Shown here: piece after piece, positions 1 through 7,478 of the stretch
Layout: each line of letters starts with the position of its first letter
How positions within the stretch are numbered: position 1 is the stretch's first letter
NCBI GenBank assembly: GCA_964383905.1
Contig: CAYLJO010000182.1
Location: 1-12,727, forward strand
Source of the DNA: CAYLJO01 sp964383905
GTDB lineage: Bacteria > Acidobacteriota > Blastocatellia > Pyrinomonadales > Pyrinomonadaceae
Reading direction: 5' to 3'
Length of the DNA: 12,727 bases
Made by a program: the position numbers and the translations under genes
Notes under the pieces: model-generated
Seen by the model: only the letters and a program-made list of their open reading frames with translations
Told to the model about the DNA's origin: nothing
Database searches by the model: none

Positions 1-230
1 CACGCGCCTGCACTGCTCCGACAACGATTGCGAGCGCAAATTGGGTGTGGTGCGCGATGCCAAACACCCGGACGGCTCAGTTCCGCCGAGCCGGAGGACA
101 TTGAGTCACTGCGGATCGATGATTTTGAAAATGTGTCGCTGCACATCGGCCGCGGCAAAAGCCCCGATGGGCCCTTACCCTCATGTGCCAGCAGTCCTGG
201 TGCTTCCGTTCAACGACGTAAATGAGGACC
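1..230. other. Gene-free left edge of the window
   Basis: No convincing coding region was found. Open frames on the plus strand here (28-225 and 41-247) overlap each other, show no recognisable motif, and have no good ribosome binding site. On the minus strand this is the region just downstream of the last gene of the operon; frames there are broken by stops within about 50 codons. A possible weak terminator lies at 157-176. A remnant of a gene that continues beyond the left edge cannot be excluded. Confidence 0.5.
157..176 (-). terminator. Possible weak operon-end terminator hairpin
   Basis: Read on the minus strand this is AAGGGCCC-ATCG-GGGCTTTT: a perfect GCCC/GGGC core, two G-U pairs and two A-U pairs closing a four-base loop, with the T run at the 3' side of the stem. 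It begins about 54 bases past the stop of the last SDR gene, a sensible place for the end of the nine-gene operon. The T run is short and partly inside the stem, so termination may be weak. Confidence 0.3.
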
Positions 231-941
231 TCACACTCGGCCCATGATTGGAATGGAAGCGCCTGTAATCGAGGCGGACTGAGGAGATAGCAGAAACAGG
301 ATCACATTGGAGAGTTGCTGGGGTGTAACCCAACGAGAAAACTCGGCATCTGGCATGTCCTTTCGGTTGGCTGGTGTGTCGAGGATGCTGGGAAGGAGCG
401 CGTTGACCGTGATACCGCTATCCTTCAGCTCCGCTGCCAGCGCTTCCGTGAGTCTGCTTACACCCGATTTGGATGCGGTGTACGCGCCCATTCCAAGACT
501 GGCATTTGAAGTCGCCGCGGCGCCAATGTTGACTATGCGTCCCCCCTCAGGCTGACTTCGTTTAAGGAGATGAGGCAGTGCACTCTTCGTTGCGACGACA
601 GTTGTCCGCAGGTTCAGATTATAGAGGAGGTCCCAGGTCTCGATAGTTCCCGTCGAAATGGTTTCCCAGCGGAAGCCACCGGCAATATTGACTAGGGCGT
701 CAATTCCTCCAAATGCATCGGCGATCGATTTGAATGCATCCTCTGCGGCATTCGGGTCGCACAGATCAACACCACCCCACGCTAGAAACTGAGATGGGTA
801 TGCGGGGGCTTTGCCTTGGTCCGCACGGTCGATTCCAGCAACTGTTGCGCCCGCTTCCAAGGCTGCCTGGGTCACAGTGGTCCCTAACGCGCCGAATGCT
901 CCGGTAATAACCACATACTTACCTCGAAGGAATTGTTCCAT
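231..941 (-). CDS. Short-chain dehydrogenase/reductase lacking the usual catalytic Ser
   Basis: NAD(P)-dependent oxidoreductase of the SDR superfamily, cytosolic, 236 aa from the chosen start. The Rossmann motif TGAFGALG is at residues 13-20. Asp38 at the end of strand 2 suggests preference for NAD(H). The NIAG motif is at 85-88, the structural Asn at about 110, and the catalytic Tyr154-x3-Lys158 in AYTASK. The position 13 residues before the Tyr, where classical SDRs have Ser, is Ala141 (NIGAAA). The C-terminal half (VNALLPSILDTPANR, then a GRV end) matches my memory of an SDR subgroup that also lacks this Ser, so it may be a family trait rather than decay. The frame opens up to 1016, but homology begins near MEQFLRGK. 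ATG 941 has a weak GTGGA eight bases upstream, the same arrangement as in the preceding SDR gene; ATG 950 is an alternative. It is the last gene of the operon, 93 bases after the other SDR. Substrate unknown. Confidence 0.85.
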   Translation of the reverse strand: MEQFLRGKYVVITGAFGALGTTVTQAALEAGATVAGIDRADQGKAPAYPSQFLAWGGVDLCDPNAAEDAFKSIADAFGGIDALVNIAGGFRWETISTGTIETWDLLYNLNLRTTVVATKSALPHLLKRSQPEGGRIVNIGAAATSNASLGMGAYTASKSGVSRLTEALAAELKDSGITVNALLPSILDTPANRKDMPDAEFSRWVTPQQLSNVILFLLSPQSASITGASIPIMGRV

Positions 942-1034
942 AGTCGACATCCACGTGTGTGGGACAATATTCAGGTTAGCATGACTCGCGAATGGCTTGG
1001 ATACAGTGGGAAACACCTGATGGAGTGAGATTAC

Positions 1035-1769
1035 TCAGAAGCCCTGCGCGGTTGGACGAATGACTATCTCATTGACGTCCACGGTGTCCGGCTGATCGAT
1101 GGCATAGGCGATCGCGCTAGCGATGGCGTCCGCTGAGATTGCGGATGTCCCGGTATATTCAACGAAGGATCTGCGGCTGACCTCGTCTGAAGTTCCGGAC
1201 GCGATCGCGGAGGCCACAGCTCCGGGCGAGATCAAAGTTGTGCGGATCTTTCCGCCCACTTCATGTCGCAGCCCCTCGGAAATCGCGCGTACAGCAAACT
1301 TCGTTGCTGAGTATACGACCCCACCGGGGCTGAACACCTTGAAGCCAACGATTGACGAAAGGTTTATAAAATGGCCGGACTGCTGCCTCTGAAACACGGG
1401 CAGCGCGGCGGCAATCCCATACAGCAGCCCTTTTACATTGATATCAATCATCTGGTCCCATTCAACTGTTTTCGTGAGCGAGAGAGGGGACAGACTCATA
1501 AGGCCCGCGTTATTGACCATCACATCGAGTCGGCCATGCTGCTCCACGACGCTCTCTACCAGCTTTTCCAGCTGGTCTTTGCTGGTGACGTCCACTTGAT
1601 GGGCAGACGCCTTCGCGCCGCCGCTTGTGATGTCGGAAGTAATTGACTGCAGCTTGTCCAACCGGCGCGCGCACAGCGCGACATGCGCGCCCTTTGCGGC
1701 TAAAGACCGTGCAGTTGCCGCCCCGATGCCGCTGGATGCTCCGGTGATGATGATGACTTTATTCTGCAT
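1035..1769 (-). CDS. Short-chain dehydrogenase/reductase (classical SDR)
   Basis: NAD(P)-dependent alcohol/carbonyl oxidoreductase of 244 aa, cytosolic. The cofactor motif TGASSGIG is at 9-16, and an Arg pair after strand 2 (CARR, 33-36) suggests NADP(H). NNAG is at 86-89, Asn111 is present, Ser138/Ser139 are in NLSS, and Tyr153-x3-Lys157 is in YSATK. The loop from Ser139 to Tyr153 is one residue longer than the usual spacing. The overall pattern (NLSSIVGFKVF, VVYSATKFAV) resembles the YdfG/clavaldehyde-dehydrogenase-like SDR group. The open frame reaches a GTG at 1847, but those extra 26 residues have no family counterpart. ATG 1769 sits just before the Rossmann strand with GTGGA seven bases upstream. 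It follows the receptor gene by 110 bases that contain a hairpin. It may oxidise a secondary alcohol in the pathway; the substrate is not deducible. Confidence 0.88.
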   Translation of the reverse strand: MQNKVIIITGASSGIGAATARSLAAKGAHVALCARRLDKLQSITSDITSGGAKASAHQVDVTSKDQLEKLVESVVEQHGRLDVMVNNAGLMSLSPLSLTKTVEWDQMIDINVKGLLYGIAAALPVFQRQQSGHFINLSSIVGFKVFSPGGVVYSATKFAVRAISEGLRHEVGGKIRTTLISPGAVASAIASGTSDEVSRRSFVEYTGTSAISADAIASAIAYAIDQPDTVDVNEIVIRPTAQGF

Positions 1770-1837
1770 AGTTGCGTCCACTGGCGTGGCAATGAGTTGC
1801 CCTCCCAATGATGAGCCACGCAAAACCGCTCGGCGAT

Positions 1838-1858
1838 GACCGGTCACGAGAACCGGCC
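1838..1858 (-). other. Intercistronic hairpin between receptor and SDR genes
   Basis: On the minus strand GGCCGGT, a seven-base loop, then ACCGGTC can pair over seven positions, one of them G-U. It begins 21 bases after the receptor stop codon. A TTTT occurs only about ten bases further on, so it is a poor intrinsic terminator. It could instead attenuate transcription or protect the upstream message 3' end, giving more receptor transcript than SDR transcript. Function is inferred. Confidence 0.3.
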
Positions 1859-1879
1859 ATCGGATGATCCCCCCTGACC

Positions 1880-4066
1880 TCAGAAGTTGACGCTTAACGT
1901 GACTCCGTAAGTTCGGGGCGCCGCCGCTCTGTCGATATCAGCGTTGCCGACCTGCTCCGAGCGTCCGATGTAATAGGTCCGGTTTGTTATGTTCCGAGCC
2001 CATACACGCACTGAATAGTGCTCGTTCGTCGGCTGCCATAGGGCCGCGGCATTGAGCAACGTATAAGACGGCTGTCTGATGCGATTGTCCGGGTAGTAGA
2101 AGAAGCCGTCGTTGTAGGAGGCGGACACAGAGGGATCGAATGTTCCCACGGCGGACTGGAACTTGTAGTCCAAAGTAGCGCTGGCAGTGAAATTGGGCGA
2201 CGCAATGGTGGTATTCCCGCTGGCATCGGTCGGTCCAGCGGCGAGCACTCCGTGCTGGTTCACAAACGGCGCGTTCGGGTAAGAGACATATCGACCATGA
2301 AGATACGTTGCCCCACCGCTCAATGTCAGAGCGTTGGTGACTCGGGCCTCAAAGTCGGTTTCGAGACCCTTGATGCGCGCCTTCGGACCGTTGAGAACCT
2401 TGGTACCTCCGGGTATCGGGATCTGAGCCTGAATATTAGTGTATTCGTACCAGAACGCCGCACTGTTCAGACGCACGCGCCGATTGAACAACTCCGTTTT
2501 CAGACCGACTTCGTAGGCGTCGATCGACTCGGGCTTGTAGGGAGGGTCAGTAGGACCGGCGACATTGTAGCCGCCGCTCTTGAAGCCGCGGTTGTACGAG
2601 AGGTAGCCCGAAATGCCCTCGGTGAACTTCTGATTCAAGGCCAGCCGCCACGTCAGCTTGTTAAAGTTCTGAGTCGATTCCGGAGCCGGGACGCCCGTCC
2701 CAAATACAGTGAAGTCGTCCACTACGAACTTCTGTTTCTCGTACGTTTCACGCAGTCCGGTCGTTATGTCGGTCACAGACGTTATGTTATAGGTGCCCTG
2801 CGCGAACAGTGCGTAGGACTTCGTCCCCTGGTAGTCCGTTATGAAGATGTCGCCGACTCGACCGATCGCGACGCTCGCATTGTTGAACCCCGCCTTCTCG
2901 GAATAGTAAAACGCACCAGCCACCCAGTCGAACGTGGAACCCCTGGGCCCAAGCAGCTGCAACTCCTCGCTGAACGTCTGCACGTGCTGCGGGAAGATGT
3001 CCTCCGTCAGAGCGGCGGGCACGCCATCCTGGTTCAGGGACCATAAAGAATTGAGGTTCCGGTATGCGGAGATGCTCGTTACTTTCAGACCACCTACATC
3101 CTGATCGACCTGCAGGGAGATGCCGCTGGCGTTGAGCCTGGAGAATTCGGGAAAGTTCGAGTTTGCGTTGAAGCGTCCCGGGAAAGTCGTGCCATCGGGG
3201 CCCGTCACCCCTTCCGCAAGGCGATAGGTGTTGTTGTCGTAGCTGTGAGTATAGTCGGCGGTAAGTTTTATCCGGGTGGTATCCGTCAGGTCGACCAGCA
3301 CCTTCGAGCGTAGCGCGACGTCATTGACCGCCTGTTTATCGACGCCGCGGCCATTGTAGAGATTGGTTCCCCAGCCGGTTCCCTGATTGTTATACGTACC
3401 TGCAAAATCCACGGCTACCCTGTCAGACAGGCCGGTTGTGGCATAGACGGAGGCACTGGTCGTGTCATAGTTGGCGTAACCGACTTCGGCGCTCAGTGAC
3501 GGCGTATGAGAAGGATCCCGCGTGATGATCTGAATGACGCCGCCTGTGGTGTTTCGACCGAACAACGTGCCCTGCGGGCCCTTCAGCACCTCGATGCGTT
3601 CAATATTGTTGAACCCGAATATGCTCGCCTCCGGTGAAGCGTAATAAACGCCGTCGACGTATATCGCGATGGCTTGCTCGACGTTCGGCCCAACCAGGTT
3701 GGTACCGACTCCGCGGATGAATACATTGCCCTCGTTTCCCGTACGGTTGATGGTCAGTCCCGGCACGGCGAGCTGCAGGCTCTGCGTGTCCACGGCGCCC
3801 ACATTGGCGATCTCGTTCGCCGTGACGGCGGTTACCGAGATCGGCACATCCTGCAGGCGCTGATTGCGCCGCTGAGCAGTGACCACGACTTCCGACAATG
3901 CCCCCGTGCTCGTGGCGGTGGACGCCGCTGCATTGGCGTCGGCTCCGGAGGTGCTGGAATTGGACTGCGCGAGCGCCATCGTGGTCATGAACAGAAGAGG
4001 CACTGTGGTCCAAGAGGCTATGAAATGCCCAGCTGCGTGTATTGGACCCCCATCGTTTGTTCTCAT
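1880..4066 (-). CDS. TonB-dependent outer-membrane receptor
   Basis: 728-aa ligand-gated outer-membrane transporter, energised through TonB/ExbBD. A signal peptide covers residues 1-33 (hydrophobic FIASWTTVPLLFMTTMALA, likely cut before Gln34), followed by a Ser/Thr/Ala-rich linker. SEVVVTAQRR at 58-67 could serve as the TonB-box region. The plug runs over about residues 60-185, with the signatures VPISVTAV, YVDGVYY, and IEVLKGPQGTLFGR followed by TTGGVIQIITR. The rest is the 22-strand barrel, ending in an aromatic beta-signal (TLSVNF). The type resembles receptors found beside catabolic genes in sphingomonads and Steroidobacter rather than classical siderophore receptors, and no Fur-like box was seen. 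A TTG six bases upstream (4072) could extend the frame, but AAGGGGGA is nine bases from ATG 4066 and only three from that TTG. Its position inside a catabolic operon suggests it imports the pathway substrate; the ligand is unknown. Confidence 0.93.
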   Translation of the reverse strand: MRTNDGGPIHAAGHFIASWTTVPLLFMTTMALAQSNSSTSGADANAAASTATSTGALSEVVVTAQRRNQRLQDVPISVTAVTANEIANVGAVDTQSLQLAVPGLTINRTGNEGNVFIRGVGTNLVGPNVEQAIAIYVDGVYYASPEASIFGFNNIERIEVLKGPQGTLFGRNTTGGVIQIITRDPSHTPSLSAEVGYANYDTTSASVYATTGLSDRVAVDFAGTYNNQGTGWGTNLYNGRGVDKQAVNDVALRSKVLVDLTDTTRIKLTADYTHSYDNNTYRLAEGVTGPDGTTFPGRFNANSNFPEFSRLNASGISLQVDQDVGGLKVTSISAYRNLNSLWSLNQDGVPAALTEDIFPQHVQTFSEELQLLGPRGSTFDWVAGAFYYSEKAGFNNASVAIGRVGDIFITDYQGTKSYALFAQGTYNITSVTDITTGLRETYEKQKFVVDDFTVFGTGVPAPESTQNFNKLTWRLALNQKFTEGISGYLSYNRGFKSGGYNVAGPTDPPYKPESIDAYEVGLKTELFNRRVRLNSAAFWYEYTNIQAQIPIPGGTKVLNGPKARIKGLETDFEARVTNALTLSGGATYLHGRYVSYPNAPFVNQHGVLAAGPTDASGNTTIASPNFTASATLDYKFQSAVGTFDPSVSASYNDGFFYYPDNRIRQPSYTLLNAAALWQPTNEHYSVRVWARNITNRTYYIGRSEQVGNADIDRAAAPRTYGVTLSVNF

Positions 4067-4117
4067 TTGCAACAGTCCCCCTTATCTTGTTACGTGAGTA
4101 AATTGAACGCTCGAAAA

Positions 4118-4492
4118 TCAGCTGGGCGGCGTCTCCTCGCCATTCGCACCTGGTGGATCGGAGCGGAGATTCGTATCCGCGCTCCCAAGACCTTTGCCAT
4201 ACACGAGGTCAACCCAGTACACCTTCCAGGACGGATCCAGTACCTTCAGCAGGCTTTCCAGTGCCCGGTCGTGTGCCGGACTCGAGGAATGCAGATCGAA
4301 CGCCGCATCATCGACATAGCGCTCGTAGAACCAGATGACGTTGGGATCGCGCCGGCAAAGGTGCATGAGATAGAGAATTGCACCCGGCTCGTTTTCCACC
4401 TGCTGGAACATCGGGCGGATGATCTCGACGGCTTGGTCGCGCTGCCCCGGAAGACAGACGAATTTAGCGATATGACCGTTCGTCTTAGACAT
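4118..4492 (-). CDS. ABM-family putative small monooxygenase (copy 1)
   Basis: 124-aa protein of the antibiotic-biosynthesis-monooxygenase (ABM) type, a ferredoxin-like fold that forms a dimeric alpha+beta barrel. Known members oxidise quinols or anthrones without a metal or flavin, but many have unknown roles. The ABM pattern is visible as VENEPGAILYLMH, then WFYERYVDDAAFDLH with SS after it, and a closing strand (WKVYWVDLVY). The last ~22 residues are polar and probably disordered. It shares VExEPG, YLxH, WxYxR and H-x-x-SS spacing with the other ABM gene of this operon (5516-5854), so the two are paralogues. The ATG overlaps the end of the KPR-like gene by eight bases (4485-4492), indicating co-translation. 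Monooxygenase activity is inferred from family only. Confidence 0.8.
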   Translation of the reverse strand: MSKTNGHIAKFVCLPGQRDQAVEIIRPMFQQVENEPGAILYLMHLCRRDPNVIWFYERYVDDAAFDLHSSSPAHDRALESLLKVLDPSWKVYWVDLVYGKGLGSADTNLRSDPPGANGEETPPS

Positions 4493-5519
4493 ATTGGTAG
4501 CTCTGGACCGGCGTCAGGTCACCTGTTGCGGCTGAGCGGCATGCCTCGCGGATCTGCGAGCGCAGTTCATCGAGATGCAGAAATCCGGGTTTGATGCGTG
4601 ATCGGGCCATGTGGCCGACCGTTTCAAGTAAATAGGTGTTGACCGGGGTCGGCACGCCGACGAGGCGCCCGAGCAGGACGATCTCACCGCTTAGGTAAAG
4701 CACTTCATTCATCGGGCTGCCACGCTGCAAGCTCTGCCAGGAGGAGCCGCCCGGAAAGGGCAGGCCTTTGACCGAGCGGAATGGCAGGATGGGAGCAATA
4801 CGCTCGGCTACTTCTGTGGGAGGTGTGCGCGCGAGCGCTGCGGCGTCCAGACACCTCTCACCTTCAAGTCGGGCTATATGCCCGAGATCTGCGACATCTT
4901 CTATGGTGCTGCCGCAGATGGCCTGGCACGCATTCAGAAGATTCAGCAGGAGCTTCTCCCGCTTCCACGCCATGATGTCGGCACGCGCGATGGCATCGAA
5001 GCCGGCGTGACGCAAATCATCGACAATGATGTGCGAGAGTGCGCCAAGCCCACGTGGAATGGAGCCGACGTCCACGATTCCCACCGAGGGCGCTGTATGT
5101 ATAGCGATCGTGCCGGGTTCCAGATGCGCGCTGGCGATGAAAATGAATCCACCGTAGACATTCGGGAACTGGCGCAGCGCCAGACGCTCGTTCTCGACGC
5201 CATTCTGGGCACACAGGATTGCGACATCACGGGGAGCGGTGGCAGCATTCAGGTCATTCAGCGCTTCGGCCGTGTCCTGGGTCTTCATCGCCAGCACGAC
5301 GACGTCGTCGTGATTGATTCTTGCCTTGGACGGATGATTCACGACGTTCACCCGAAACACCTCATCCTCGGTTGGCGTTTCAATCCGCAATCCACCGCTG
5401 GCAAGTGCCTTGTAGTTGGCGCCACGTGCGATGAACGTGACATCGGCGCCCGCTTGCAGGAGCCGTCCGCCAATAGCGCCGCCGATGGCGCCGGCACCAT
5501 AGATCACATATCTCTTCAC
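4485..5519 (-). CDS. Ketopantoate reductase-like (ApbA/PanE family) dehydrogenase
   Basis: 344-aa NAD(P)-dependent 2-oxoacid/2-hydroxyacid oxidoreductase of the ApbA/PanE superfamily, cytosolic. The N-terminal Rossmann motif is GAGAIGG at 8-14. Also seen are Lys79 in AMKT, Gln-Asn-Gly 105-107, Lys186/Lys189 and Asn193 in the linker helix, and in the C-terminal helical domain SSWQSL (259-264) with Glu272, equivalent to the SS...E motif of PanE. At 344 aa it is longer than E. coli PanE (about 303). Translation starts at a GTG inside a GTGA overlap with the preceding ABM gene; GGAG is nine bases upstream. It lies between two ABM paralogues in a catabolic operon, so a pathway dehydrogenase is more likely than pantothenate synthesis. 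I therefore do not name it panE. Confidence 0.87.
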   Translation of the reverse strand: MKRYVIYGAGAIGGAIGGRLLQAGADVTFIARGANYKALASGGLRIETPTEDEVFRVNVVNHPSKARINHDDVVVLAMKTQDTAEALNDLNAATAPRDVAILCAQNGVENERLALRQFPNVYGGFIFIASAHLEPGTIAIHTAPSVGIVDVGSIPRGLGALSHIIVDDLRHAGFDAIARADIMAWKREKLLLNLLNACQAICGSTIEDVADLGHIARLEGERCLDAAALARTPPTEVAERIAPILPFRSVKGLPFPGGSSWQSLQRGSPMNEVLYLSGEIVLLGRLVGVPTPVNTYLLETVGHMARSRIKPGFLHLDELRSQIREACRSAATGDLTPVQSYQYV

Positions 5520-5854
5520 CCGGCGAAACTCCGCAGGCCGGGAGGTTCCGCCGGAACGCCCTTGTTTCCGACCAACTCCACGTCAAGGTCATCTATCGAG
5601 ACGATGAGGTCTTTGCAGTTGCTGGCAACTTCCGCGTATGTGCTGCTCCCAAGATGCACGGCCAGCGCGGTCGCGTCACGGAATCTGGCGTAGAGCCACA
5701 CGGAATCGGGCTGCTCTTTGTCCGTGTGTAGCAGATAGATCAGCGAGCCCGGCTCGCTTTCGACACAGCGACACAAGGGCATCTGCAATTGTAGGTACCG
5801 ATCGCGCGTGCCTGTTTTGAGCCGGATCTGCCGGAACTGACCCACGGTGCTCAT
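5516..5854 (-). CDS. ABM-family putative small monooxygenase (copy 2)
   Basis: 112-aa ABM-type dimeric alpha+beta barrel protein. The core pattern is VESEPGSLIYLLH, then VWLYARFRDATALAVHLGSS. This parallels the other ABM protein of the operon over most of the length, with overall identity low outside these blocks. ATG 5854 is preceded by a strong GGAGG at 5858-5862 (five bases of spacing on the minus strand), the best Shine-Dalgarno in the operon interior. The stop is part of a GTGA overlap with the KPR-like gene. The gap from the enolase-superfamily gene is 29 bases. Expected to bind a small hydrophobic or aromatic substrate in its barrel; enzymatic role inferred, substrate unknown. Confidence 0.78.
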   Translation of the reverse strand: MSTVGQFRQIRLKTGTRDRYLQLQMPLCRCVESEPGSLIYLLHTDKEQPDSVWLYARFRDATALAVHLGSSTYAEVASNCKDLIVSIDDLDVELVGNKGVPAEPPGLRSFAG

Positions 5855-5883
5855 CGTTCCTCCATTGATATCTGCCCGTTCAT

Positions 5884-6987
5884 CTAATTGACCTTGTACT
5901 TTCGGATGAACTCTTCATCGAACTCGAGGCCGTGTCCCGGGCGCTCGCTCAATACGATCTTTCCGTCCTTCAGTTCGGGAAGGCCCCTGAACAACGGCTC
6001 TGTCCACGGCATTCCCTCGACCATCAGACCATTCGGGACGGCCGCTATGCAGTGAGCGAATATTTCAGGCACCAGATGACTGGCCACCGGCACGCCAAAC
6101 GCCTCCGCCATCGCAGCGACCTTACGAAAATGCGTGATGCCGCCCATGCGCAACAGGTCTACCATGAGGTAGTCGACGGCACGCCGTTCTAACAGGCGCA
6201 GCAGTGACGGCGCGTCGTAATGGTACTCACCTGAGCAAATCGGAACGTCCAACGCGCGGGCGATCGCAGCCTGACCCGCGATGTCATGCATCGCGGTTGG
6301 ATCTTCAATCCAGAACAATTCGTACTCTTCAAGAGCGCGCCCGGCGCGAATCGCGCGGGACGGTGTCCATGTCTGATTGACGTCGTACATGAGGTCAACG
6401 CCGTATCCGACAGCGTCGCGTACGGCCTTCACGCGGGCAGTAACGTCAGCGATTCGCGCATGTCTATCGGGTCCCGGCCGCATCTTCATCGCCTTGTAAC
6501 CTGAGGCTACGGATGCGACCGCGGCTCGTTGAAGTGCCTCAAGATCGTTTGCCAGGAGACTGCCACTGTCGTAAACCCGTGCGCGATCGGAATGTCCGCC
6601 CAACAGACGCCATAGAGGCTGGCCGCTTTCCTTGCCAATGACGTCCCAGATCGCAATGTCGATCGCGGCCGCTGCGATGTGCAGCATGCCGCCCGGCCCG
6701 ATCCAATTGGCCGGATATAACATCAGAGACTGGATGTATTCCGGCCGGCGTGGATCCTGATTGATCAGCAATTCGCCCAGTTCCCTGACCATCTGAGCCA
6801 GTGATCCGGTGAACTCCGGGTTCAGCGAGAGCGTGTGACCGATACCATCAACACCCGCATCCGTGTGAATCCGCGCGATGATGGTTGTCAGCGGCGCCGC
6901 AAGGCTCTTTTGAAAGCCTTCCGGCAAGTCCGGCGGCATACGCCGGGGCACCCGGACCGTGACCGTCTCGACTTTCGTGATTCTCAA
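5884..6987 (-). CDS. Mandelate racemase/muconate lactonizing-type enolase-superfamily enzyme
   Basis: 367-aa enzyme expected to abstract the proton alpha to a carboxylate using Mg2+, usually for dehydration or racemisation of hydroxy or sugar acids. The capping domain is at about 1-125, then a (beta/alpha)7-beta barrel. Metal ligands are Asp202 (DVNQTW), Glu228 (WIEDP) and Glu254 (CSGEYHY). The His-Asp dyad of the mandelate racemase subgroup is present as Asp277 (VDLLRMGG) and His304 (SHLVPE), with Glu324 (VEGMPW) matching the acid of mandelate racemase. On strand 2, where mandelate racemase has Lys-x-Lys, there is Lys168-Met-Arg170. Start is TTG 6987, in a TTGA overlap with the cupin stop; MRITKVETVTV is a typical family N-terminus and the next Met (residue 17) would remove the first strand. 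Probably a dehydratase; substrate unknown. Confidence 0.9.
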   Translation of the reverse strand: MRITKVETVTVRVPRRMPPDLPEGFQKSLAAPLTTIIARIHTDAGVDGIGHTLSLNPEFTGSLAQMVRELGELLINQDPRRPEYIQSLMLYPANWIGPGGMLHIAAAAIDIAIWDVIGKESGQPLWRLLGGHSDRARVYDSGSLLANDLEALQRAAVASVASGYKAMKMRPGPDRHARIADVTARVKAVRDAVGYGVDLMYDVNQTWTPSRAIRAGRALEEYELFWIEDPTAMHDIAGQAAIARALDVPICSGEYHYDAPSLLRLLERRAVDYLMVDLLRMGGITHFRKVAAMAEAFGVPVASHLVPEIFAHCIAAVPNGLMVEGMPWTEPLFRGLPELKDGKIVLSERPGHGLEFDEEFIRKYKVN

Positions 6988-7391
6988 GACTGGCCGCCCT
7001 GCGGGGATGCCGTCGTCGCAGTTCCGGGACTGTAGAAGTTGAACGAAGAAAACGCTTCACGCGCAGCCGAGGCGTCCTTGAAGTCTATGATCAGTTCCCG
7101 GAGCGTCCTGTCCTTTGAGACGTTTCTGGCGATCTCCGGGACATCGCTCTTCGGAATGAAGAACGTCTGGTTGTCGGCGATGTTCAGATGAACACTTTCC
7201 CCCGTGGCCGTGAGACCTTCAATCTGCGCGCCGCCATTGACGACCAAGAGATGATCGTACGGATGGATATGCCACTGGCAGACTTCACCCGGCTTCATGA
7301 TCAATTCCCACACACGAACCCGCTCGTTCTCGAACAGCAACGTGCCGGGAACCCCAAGGGAGTTGGAAACTGGCGGAGCCCAATCGTTCAT
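6984..7391 (-). CDS. Small cupin-domain protein
   Basis: 135-aa single-domain cupin. Motif 1 is GEVCQWHIHPYDH (35-47): the HxH pair (His41, His43) is present, but the usual Glu is replaced by Asp46/His47. Motif 2 around residues 80-90 (PKSDVPEIARN) lacks the usual metal-binding His, with Glu86 at that place. A metal could still be held by an unusual ligand set, or the protein may act as an isomerase or binding protein. The C-terminal ~15 residues are low complexity. ATG 7391 has GAGGA nine bases upstream. Its stop overlaps the TTG of the next gene by four bases, so the two are translationally coupled and probably act on the same or consecutive intermediates. Confidence 0.82.
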   Translation of the reverse strand: MNDWAPPVSNSLGVPGTLLFENERVRVWELIMKPGEVCQWHIHPYDHLLVVNGGAQIEGLTATGESVHLNIADNQTFFIPKSDVPEIARNVSKDRTLRELIIDFKDASAAREAFSSFNFYSPGTATTASPQGGQS

Positions 7392-7478
7392 ATCTGTAAT
7401 TCCTCGGCATGGAAACTGGGACGTCGGGGCGTACGCGTCCCTTGCCGTGAAGCAATCGGGACGCGCACCGTTGGCTGT

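Noticed and set aside
2252..3046. 264-residue open frame on the plus strand
   Set aside because: It lies entirely antisense to the well-supported TonB-dependent receptor gene, has no domain and is rich in Arg/Val/Gly as expected for a shadow frame.
3674..4594. 306-residue open frame on the plus strand spanning several minus-strand genes
   Set aside because: Crosses the 3' part of three real genes and an intergenic gap on the opposite strand; a real protein there would be incompatible with their conserved motifs.
4485..5519. Naming the KPR-like gene panE
   Set aside because: Family membership is clear, but the operon context and extra length argue against a role in pantothenate synthesis.
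4878..5693. 271-residue open frame on the plus strand
   Set aside because: Antisense to the KPR-like and ABM genes, with no motif or ribosome binding site.
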